Shown one piece after another: positions 57,390-64,000 of a stretch of DNA of 64,000 nt. Positions within the stretch are counted from its first letter, which is position 1; every line of letters begins with the position of its first letter. Under the pieces are notes generated by a model, which did no database searches, was not told the origin of the DNA, and was given only the letters and a program-made list of their open reading frames with translations. Made by a program: the position numbers and the translations under genes. The stretch spans positions 4,712,001-4,776,000 of the forward strand of contig JBANDB010000006.1 in NCBI GenBank assembly GCA_037576215.1, in the 5' to 3' direction. Source of the DNA: Armillaria gallica (Eukaryota > Basidiomycota > Agaricomycetes > Agaricales > Physalacriaceae).

Positions 57390-59164
57390 TTAGGGCAGTC
57401 TCGCTTGAAGTGTCCAAGCTGGCCGCACCCGAAGCATTTGGTTTTGGCACGTACTGTGTCGATGTCCATGGGCTTGCCTTGCCCTCCATAAGTCGTTCCT
57501 GTTCCCGTCACCTTCTCCGGGACACTGTTCTGCTGCTGCTGGTGCCCCTTTGTCGTCGGGGGCGTGGTCGTCTTGGCCTGCTGCTTCCATTCTGCTACTT
57601 TCCCCCCCCGTTGTTCTGCCTTTCGCGTTCTCCAGTTATGGTCGATGCAGAGTATTCGTCGTTTCCATTCGTGATAGCTCCCAGGGACGTCTGCGTCCGA
57701 AGCGTAAATGATGTCTTTGGCTGAGGTTCGGCATGCCTTTTTGACTTGGGCGACCATCATCATATTGATGCCTAGGACGCCCGCCTCGAAGGCTAGTGAC
57801 TCGAACTGCTGGAAGAACAAGTCTCCATCAGGGAAGTGGCTCTGTTGTAGCGCTTCCCATTGGGCGAACTTGATCTCCGCATTTGCGTCCTTCCAGAACC
57901 GGTGTCGGACCTCGTCAACAAACTCTTCGTAGGGCAGGTATAGCTGGAAGCCGTGGTCGTCTCTCCCTAGTCCTCGCGCACATAACTCCCACCATACCTG
58001 TGCATCTTTCCCGAATCGTGACACGCAGAAGATAACCTTGTGGGGGTGATAGTAGAAATGCTGGTTGAAGACTGAGAAGTACATGTCGCACTGGGAGAAG
58101 AACCGGGCGATATCGTTGGAGTCTCCGTTGAAGTTCTCGGGGAGTTTGACTATCTCTGGTCTCAGATTAGCCCATGGCCCTAGGTTAGCCGGGTCAAGGA
58201 CCCATGGAGCTGGGGGGTCTGGAGGTCCCGGCGGAGGAGGATAACGAGGTGGCGCCCACCTTCGGGGAGCGGCAGGCGGCTGAGGCGGTCCGGTAGGCGG
58301 TGGGCCCAGTGGTGGCTTGGGTGGTTGTATGGGTACCTGAGGCGCGTTTGACGGTCCCGCTCCGTCACCCGTGATTGCGGCCGCGAAGAGTCGAGACGTT
58401 CTTTGCATGTCAGGGGGTCCATATCCACGGGGATACGCGTAGCTTGTGTGTCTGGGGGCATAGCCTGGTTCCCACCTCGGGTAGTTGGGCACAGCTGCTC
58501 GTGGCGCCGGTACCGGGGGTTTGTCTTCCATTGGCTCTGGCGTGTACGTGATCGGGGGTAGATTAATCTGGGGCCGTTGGTACCTGGCAGGTACATTGAC
58601 CCTGCGATTGTGGTGAATCATGTTATAGGCGGTGCATGCGAAGTGGGTGGCTTCCTCTTTCAATATATATTCGTATCCATAATAGGCGTAATCCCTCCCG
58701 GCTGGTGTCAGGGCCCAGTCCTGATCCACTAATAATTCCTGTCTGAAATGCTCAAAGAGCTCCTCTAGGGGTGCGGCGAGGAGGATGGCGGGGACCTGAA
58801 CCAGCTTGCCTGTCGAGAGGAGGTATAGTGCCCGGGCGATGGTTATTGGGGTGATCGGCCGGGGGAGTGTTTGGGACCTCGGGGGTTGGTACGGGGCTTG
58901 GGGAAGGGCTCCTCCTGTCGACGATGCCATTGATACACTCCTCGGGGGAGGGTACCTCGGCTCTGGAGCTATGGGCGGTGTTGTATACTGTTTCTCCTCG
59001 ACTGTCGATGCGCGGCTCATCGCGCGCCTCGAATCGTCCCGCCTCCTCATCGATTCTTCTGAACTCTGCGGCTCTCTCTGCCTCAACTCTCCTGTGCTCT
59101 CGTCCGAACCAATTGAGGCCCTGCTCATCGACCTCGTATCGGGGGTCGAGCCCTTGCGCGACAT
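57278..59164 (-). CDS. gag: Element E gag
   Basis: 628 aa from the ATG at 59164 (MSRKGSTPDTRS), open throughout. N-terminal Ser/Arg-rich and Pro-rich regions. Capsid domain about residues 330-510 (IVKLPENFNGDSNDIARFFSQCDMYF, VWWELCARGLG, FKDANAEIKFAQWEALQQ-like helices). Gln/Thr-rich linker, zinc knuckle CFGCGQLGHFKRDC, and a short acidic tail. It makes the virus-like particle. It overlaps ORF0 by about 410 nt at its start and pol by 112 nt at its end, which fits -1 ribosomal frameshifting into pol. No lesions seen. Confidence 0.9.
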   Translation of the reverse strand: MSRKGSTPDTRSMSRASIGSDESTGELRQREPQSSEESMRRRDDSRRAMSRASTVEEKQYTTPPIAPEPRYPPPRSVSMASSTGGALPQAPYQPPRSQTLPRPITPITIARALYLLSTGKLVQVPAILLAAPLEELFEHFRQELLVDQDWALTPAGRDYAYYGYEYILKEEATHFACTAYNMIHHNRRVNVPARYQRPQINLPPITYTPEPMEDKPPVPAPRAAVPNYPRWEPGYAPRHTSYAYPRGYGPPDMQRTSRLFAAAITGDGAGPSNAPQVPIQPPKPPLGPPPTGPPQPPAAPRRWAPPRYPPPPGPPDPPAPWVLDPANLGPWANLRPEIVKLPENFNGDSNDIARFFSQCDMYFSVFNQHFYYHPHKVIFCVSRFGKDAQVWWELCARGLGRDDHGFQLYLPYEEFVDEVRHRFWKDANAEIKFAQWEALQQSHFPDGDLFFQQFESLAFEAGVLGINMMMVAQVKKACRTSAKDIIYASDADVPGSYHEWKRRILCIDHNWRTRKAEQRGGKVAEWKQQAKTTTPPTTKGHQQQQNSVPEKVTGTGTTYGGQGKPMDIDTVRAKTKCFGCGQLGHFKRDCPKCPKTKEEALRRCAHYWDNVAPKMDLTIEEVKDGAEQ

Positions 59165-59984
59165 TGATTGCTGACCTTGGTGGCTCCCTCCTTCGTCTTG
59201 GGATAAGGAGTCTGTTCGAGGTCTCCGGGGTTCCTCCTCGCGGGGAGTCCCCGGACCTCAAAGGCTGTTCGTCAACAACCGGGGGAGTGGGGGAGCGTGT
59301 CGTGATTCGTACTGGGGTATCCCAGTGATGGGGGTTGGCATAGTGATTTGGGTGGTAGGGGAAAAAGGCGGTAACGGGGAGGTTGAGGTTGTCCCAGACG
59401 AGATCGAGCTCGGAAGTGGAACTGACTCGGATTTCATAGGGGTCAGGGGTTGGCGCTGGTACCCTGCTACCCCCAGGACGACTGCTGGTAGGTTGCTCGG
59501 CGGCGGGGGATGCTCCTGCGCCTGTTCGCTCCAGGCCGAGTCGGAGAAGGTACCTTGCCAGGTCTGCGGCTGAGGCATCATTTCGTGCTGCTGGATGGGG
59601 GGTAAGGCCGGCGGATTGGTGAGGAGAGGACGGGTCGGTAGAAAGCTCGATGAAGGGGAGCCTTGCTCCGGAAGTACCTCCATCGCTTCCTTCCTGAACG
59701 CCGACCTCCACTTCCCCAGGAACGTCTTCTTCTCTGTTGTCGACGCTAGAGTGCTTGTCGATTGCTGGGGCTCGAGGCGGTACGGGTGGGTAGAAGTGCG
59801 CTGGTGGTGGCTGCTGCGGGAGGACATAGTTAAACGGTGGTGGGGGGTATTGAATTCTTCTGTTGCGTCTGCGACGAGTCATCCTCTGGTAGTGAATAAT
59901 AGCCAGAATAAGTGTGGCTGCGAAAAAGGCTAGTCCGACACCGAGGTATACTGCGGATAGGAGAATCTCGAGTGTCGTCGACAT
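58752..59984 (-). CDS. Element E ORF0: single-pass membrane protein upstream of gag, unknown function
   Basis: The first ATG is at 59984 (MSTTLEILLSAVYLG); an in-frame TTG lies 24 nt earlier. 410 codons. Residues 5-29 are a strongly hydrophobic helix followed at once by RMTRRRRNRR, the pattern of a signal anchor with a positive inside. The rest is hydrophilic, Pro/Ser/Arg-rich, with a charged helical stretch GREHRRVEAERAAEFRRIDEEAGRFEARDE near residue 300, ending in RHPPRRTPRGAL. It is in a different frame from gag and overlaps its 5' third. It is not an envelope in the usual place (3' of pol). It could be translated first from the genomic RNA, with gag by leaky scanning. Chance openness opposite gag is possible only for the overlap; the 820 nt upstream stand alone. 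Confidence 0.65.
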   Translation of the reverse strand: MSTTLEILLSAVYLGVGLAFFAATLILAIIHYQRMTRRRRNRRIQYPPPPFNYVLPQQPPPAHFYPPVPPRAPAIDKHSSVDNREEDVPGEVEVGVQEGSDGGTSGARLPFIELSTDPSSPHQSAGLTPHPAARNDASAADLARYLLRLGLERTGAGASPAAEQPTSSRPGGSRVPAPTPDPYEIRVSSTSELDLVWDNLNLPVTAFFPYHPNHYANPHHWDTPVRITTRSPTPPVVDEQPLRSGDSPRGGTPETSNRLLIPRRRREPPRSAINVAQGLDPRYEVDEQGLNWFGREHRRVEAERAAEFRRIDEEAGRFEARDEPRIDSRGETVYNTAHSSRAEVPSPEECINGIVDRRSPSPSPVPTPEVPNTPPADHPNNHRPGTIPPLDRQAGSGPRHPPRRTPRGAL

Positions 59985-60028
59985 CTGTAGGCTCCGGTTA
60001 AGGAGCAAGGATGAAGCCTCGAACTAAT

Positions 60029-60430
60029 TATTAGACCTGAATTCCTATCAAGGACAAACACCGGCTGTCTCGCGTTCGGGCAGTCACCAACGTTTCCAAA
60101 GTAATAGGTGTTCGGGCTAAGTCTTAGCTTTCGGCGGAGGATTAAGCGATAGATTCAGTATGGGTTAAAGTTAGTTCGAGGCTGGCGTACATGAAGTGAG
60201 AACTACTACTTAAATACGAAAGGTTAATGGTCTAAACATAAGACGCTCATGACTGGTCGATAACGAAGTACAAGGACTTGGAGCCGTAGCACGCAATAGT
60301 GAAGCGAGAGTGTGAGAGGTCGAGAGATAACATGGGAACGTTGCAGAGTTACCCCTATGAGTGACGGCCCGGATCGGTCCAATGTGAGAGATAAGATAAG
60401 ATAAAGGAAAAAAGTGAATAAATCATAACA
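60029..60430 (-). repeat. Element E 5' LTR
   Basis: 402 bp, TATTAGACC to CATAACA, equal in length to 50359-50760. Followed by the TSD CTTCA (60431-60435). Confidence 0.92.
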
Positions 60431-62760
60431 CTTCACATCATCTCATAACTTCGACAATGAGAGGAGCTCGCCGACGGTTATCGGTACCTCTGTATTCATG
60501 ACCCTTTCCATGACTTCGGCCCTATCGCCTCATTCTTGGATTGGTGCCCTGATCTTATATGCAGGTTCCTTTGAGTCTGGATGGTACGGCATGTACCCCT
60601 TCGTGATGTCTTTCTTTTTCACGGGACCTCCCTCTCCTTCCATTGTTGGTTTGCCACGCACATTAAAGAAATCTTTAGGTACGCACGGAACTACCACCTG
60701 CAGCATAGGTATGACCTTGAGTACGGGGTCCATCCATACTTGCTTATCTTTCATCATTCGCTCGTCATCCTCTGATTCCTCAACCTCTTTGACTGTTACT
60801 TTCTTTTTCTTGACCACTTCTCCCCTTGTTTTCTTTTGGTTTTTGTTTACGTCCTCTGGGGATGATGGTGAACCAGACCTGGCAACTCTGCTAGTCTTAC
60901 TTTGGCTCCCACCCGCCTTCATTGAACATTTATAAAAACCCTGCTTCCTTTCTTCCTCTGTAGGGAGCTCTTTGCCAGCTTCATCTAGTTCATACCCTCT
61001 ACTTCTCGTTTGAGGACCCAGTGCCGTATTCACGTTTTGCGACCTCAGCTCGTACAGTTTGTGCTCCAAATCTTGTTTTTCTTGGAGCAATGTCGCTAAA
61101 GAGCCGGTCACATTCAGGAGGCCAGGGGTCGGAGACCCAGTGATTAACACATTCTGGCTTACATTCTTCTCCTGTTGCGAATAATACTCGTCAATCCTGT
61201 TCTTGGGGAGGGGATCTTTTATATCCGCTGGGAATTCGCCTCCATCAGAAAGACACACCCTTCCTCGCACCATGACTATCTTCCCCACATTAAGATAGTC
61301 CATCCTCGTTGGACAATCAGCATTCATGTGTCCGTTTTCTCCACAGAACCAGCACTCCAGCCTGTTTAGCGGGCTTGCTCCAGTGTTCATTTGTCTGGGC
61401 GTGCTGCTAAAGCCAATCGGTGCCGGTCGCGCATTGTATGGATTATACTGCTGTGCCTGCATCTGCTGCTGCTGCAGGAAGCTTGTGATCATTTTCTGCT
61501 GCTCGACGAAGGCTTTTTCTAAAGCTGCAATCCGCTGCCGCTCCTGTTGAGCTTGCTGTGCCTGCTGCTCAAATATATCTTTCATCGAGGCCAGAATACC
61601 TCCTACATCTTCTTGTTTTACCGCAGCTTCCCCAGCGTTCACGTTATTCCTCGCGCTTGAGTGGACCCCATGCAATTCTCTCATACTGGAAGCGACCGTG
61701 TCTAGCCTGCACACTTTGTCTCACTTTCTATCCATTGCTGAAAACACTCCTTGGAGTACGTCAAGACCACTAGCCATGACTTCCTCTAGGGTATAGGGAT
61801 TTGCAGGATCTCTGCTTGTTTTCCCAGCTGGTAGGTTCAATCACTCCATCCTCAGCTTCATCAAGTTGTATAAACTGTCCAACATTGGAGTAAGGAACTG
61901 ATCCACCAGCTCTCTGTTTGAACATATGCCTTCGCTCTTGAGAACCACTGCCAGGACTTGGAACTCTCGTTTGAACGACATATAATCTGATCTTTCTTGG
62001 ATCGGAGAGAGTCTGTATCGACGCACGAGTTGTTTCATTTCCTGCATAGTATCACGGTCGCCAGCCAGTGCACCATCATAACTACTTAGTATGTCCTTTT
62101 TAAACTCTGCAAACGTGCCAGTCACGTAGTGCTCTAGAACTTTCCACTGCTTTTCCGTTTTGATGTCGGTGTAGCTAACAGCATACTTCTTCTTTTCTAC
62201 ATCAGCAACTATGGCACTTTTATTGAACAACTCCTCTAATCTCGAGAAGAATCTCTCTAGCTCTTCAGGATCTGTAGAGCTCTCAAATCTAGGCACGGAC
62301 TTTTCATTCGGTCCAGGCATAGAGGGCACCATGGTGATATTACCACAGAATGGGGGTATGAAATATCTCGGGTTTGTGTTAGGTTGTGAGCTCGTAGTAG
62401 GAGCTCTGACCATGCCTGCGGGACCAGGAATACCAGAACTGCTCGAACGTCTTTGAGTAATGGGAACAGGAACAGGTTCTCACCACGTTTGGATGTCTGC
62501 GTTGGATCTACCCTTCTTAGCTGCGTGTCCCGCTGCTGGATATGGGTATATTGGGGGAACACTTAATCCTCTCGCTGCTTTCGCTGATCTAGTTTTTGGT
62601 TCTCTAGACTGAGATGGTCCTTGTACTGGTGGCATGCGGATAGTCAATCTCTTTTGTGAGGTAGTACCCTCAGTGTTGGAGGCGTCCTGATTAGGAACTC
62701 GTCCAACGGATTTACTCCTTGGCGGAATTTTTGATAAGCTTAATGTAGCTTTGTCACACC
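60431..62760 (-). pseudogene. gag: Element X gag
   Basis: Single frame with TGA at 62480, 61841, 61721, 60530 and 60443 (first plus-strand base), each in an apparent Arg position. Capsid domain about 62330-61850 (VPRFESSTDPEELERFFSRLEELF, EKQWKVLEHYVTGTFAEFKKDILSSY, RLSPIQERSDYMSFKREFQVLA). Gln-rich coiled coil (QQAQQERQRIAALEKAFVEQQKM), zinc knuckle CWFCGENGHMNADC, then MVRGRVCLSDGGEFP, and VPITVGELLSLSKL near the E insertion, the usual link to protease in this lineage. The start codon is not clear; the open frame runs up to about 62760 without an ATG. Confidence 0.85.
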
Positions 62761-62816
62761 GAGCAGCGAGTTGTTAAAAACAAATCACGATACTATCAAT
62801 GCACAATTGAAGACTC

Positions 62817-62838
62817 CCCCCTCGTGGTGGGCTCCAAA
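62817..62838 (-). promoter_or_regulatory. Primer-binding site of element X
   Basis: On the minus strand, directly after the LTR end CTCGTCA, TT is followed by TGGAGCCCACCACGAGGG. TGG at this distance is what a tRNA 3' CCA end would pair with. The identity of the tRNA was not determined. Confidence 0.65.
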
Positions 62839-64000
62839 TGACGAGGCTGGTGATGGGCACCCATGAAACTGAGCACGGCCTAGCGTGAACACACACCAAA
62901 CTCAACTCAACCCCACTAAACACACACACACAATCTCCTTAAGTGCGGAGGGGAGCAAGGATTTTAATTCTTCTTGCGCGCTGACAGTATCCCAACTTCT
63001 CTCAGTGAGCTCACTAGAACGATACACGCAATAACGTAGTATTTTCAAGCTAGTCTCAATTTCTCTAGCTCTTCAGAGCTTTTTACAAGAGAGCACAGTG
63101 AACCACACAACCCTCGAGGCAAAATATATTTCAATAGCCGGAACACACGGACACACAGATCTGCAAATTGACCAAGTTCGGTCAGTGAGCTCGCTAAGTA
63201 CGACCCACTGCTAGACCTAGTCTGCATGCAACGCTGCCTTTCTCTTAGGGGCTAAACCTGACTTCCAAACTCATCACGATGGAGGCCCTCGGCACTCCCA
63301 CTCAAGTCTTAATTACTTTCAGAACTGTCCCCGCAAGTCCTCACACACAGTGCGCTCGCCCTAACAACGGTGCCGCAAGGTCCAACTGCGCACACCTGTC
63401 ACACTTTGTGTAACTGCTAGAACAGCTCAAGCTGGCTGATTCCCTTGCAACTACTTCTAGACCTACACAGAGGCCGACACAACACAAGTTCTCTTTTTAC
63501 ACTGAACCAGAAAAGGAACAGAGCTTTTCTCTCAGATTTATCTCAGCAAACTCTCAAGATGGGTGCAGCGTCACTGTCCTGAATCTCTTTCTTATCTCAA
63601 GTAAACCGAAGTTTTTATCCAAAATGTTTCTCTTGTTCTATTTCTCTGTGAGCTCGCTAAACTTGTGTTCTAGCTGAGACTCGAAGCTACTAACTCTTAT
63701 GTGTTGCAACAAGTCCAGATCCAAACTGAAACTTTATTACTGTATGTGGGGGGTAGGTATCTTGCTTTACTACATGAAATTCTACCTACTTATACTACGG
63801 GGAATTGATTATTACAAACGGTCTTTTAGTAATTTACTTCCTTTGTCGGCCGATAATTCTGTGTCTGAACGGGCGCAACGCTCTTGGCAGAGTGCCGCTT
63901 GGGCCTCCTTTTAGTATCCTCAAAGGGCTAAGCGATGTTGATGTCATTCGCCCTAGCAGCAGAGTAGCTCACTGACTTGTACTCAATGGCTGCTTAATCC
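62839..64000 (-). repeat. Family A LTR, 5' LTR of element X, cut by the window end
   Basis: Starts TGACGAGGCTGG and aligns with 32007-33168 to the end of the window. By comparison it should end about 550 bp beyond. It lies next to the PBS, which marks it as the 5' LTR. Confidence 0.88.

Larger units (their letters stand above)
50359..60430 (-). mobile_element. Gypsy element E: complete chromovirus with an upstream transmembrane ORF
   Basis: 10,072 bp including solo LTR B copy 2 (8431 bp net). 402-bp LTRs at both ends, a perfect TSD CTTCA (50354-50358 and 60431-60435), inserted in the gag-protease junction of X. Minus-strand order: 5' LTR, ORF0, gag, pol, chromodomain, PPT (GAGGGGGTAA at 50761-50770), 3' LTR. 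Only one internal stop was found, so with near-identical LTRs it is among the youngest elements here. Confidence 0.92.
32007..64000 (-). mobile_element. Gypsy element X (family A LTRs), ~16.7 kb net, internally rearranged and cut by window end
   Basis: Reconstructed order on the original minus strand: 5' LTR A (62839 to beyond 64000), PBS, gag (62760-60431), protease/RT/integrase N-part (50353-46490), integrase C-part (33718-34455, now flipped), a 6.3-kb 3' region with two antisense genes (34787-40383, flipped), PPT (40726-40741), 3' LTR. Inserted pieces: element E (50359-60430) and a solo LTR A in integrase that itself holds solo LTR B, a MITE and solo LTR C. Frames match across both the E insertion and the integrase break. 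X sits in the gag of element D. Confidence 0.82.

Noticed and set aside
5615..62482. TGA reassigned as an amino acid in this genome
   Set aside because: The regular in-frame TGA codons at Arg positions could suggest recoding, but the HET frame and the gag of E are open without TGA, and E gag and antisense genes end normally. CpG decay explains the pattern and the LTR differences as well.

Overview
The window is a deep stack of nested LTR retrotransposons in what looks like the genome of an agaricomycete (mushroom-forming basidiomycete). Support for that lineage: short introns of about 45-65 nt, a HET-domain protein of the agaricomycete type, a FAD-oxidoreductase (DAO) gene family, and Ty3/gypsy and Ty1/copia lineages with basidiomycete-style polyproteins. 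Only about the first 3.9 kb and about 2.3 kb around 19.9-22.2 kb are host-like sequence; almost everything else is transposon.

Layout. 1-900: DAO pseudogene; 1281-2962: HET-domain gene with a C-terminal frameshift. 3917-19932: a copia element on the minus strand (about 5.9 kb net) carrying a solo LTR (family C, 3944-5258) inside its own 3' LTR and a complete gypsy element (gypsy-1, 7282-16028, TSD GCGTG) inside pol. 19933-22060: a TatD-like pseudogene that the copia landed in or beside, and a second DAO pseudogene. 22245-32006: gypsy element D (minus strand), whose gag is cut by gypsy element X. 32007 to beyond 64000: element X (minus strand, about 16.7 kb net). X has been invaded by a solo LTR of its own family A (in integrase), by gypsy element E (50359-60430, TSD CTTCA), by solo LTRs of family B (one in the solo LTR A, one in E), by a hAT-like MITE and by a second solo LTR C. 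The 33718-40741 segment of X has been flipped by recombination between two inverted family-A LTRs: integrase is split in frame between 46490 (minus strand) and 33718 (plus strand).

The most interesting content is a shared architecture in gypsy-1 and X. Both carry spliced genes antisense to gag-pol, starting near the 3' LTR and running towards pol. One gene in each encodes a protein with a Cys cluster of the form CX2CX6C-(10-14)-CX2CX6-7C. In X there are two such antisense genes: a 10-exon, 916-aa Cys-cluster protein and a 7-exon, 380-aa zinc-knuckle protein. Both are open by my exon model although the gag-pol of the same copy is full of stops. Element E instead has an upstream ORF with one predicted transmembrane helix overlapping gag, and D has a sense-strand C-terminal extra ORF.

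Mutation pattern. Nearly every in-frame stop I located in the five elements (about 25 of 26) is a TGA where the frame and family motifs suggest an ancestral CGA. Twelve of the 13 differences between the LTR pairs of gypsy-1 and E are CpG transitions. This points to cytosine-methylation-driven CpG decay of young elements. All comparisons were made by eye; no database searches were run.
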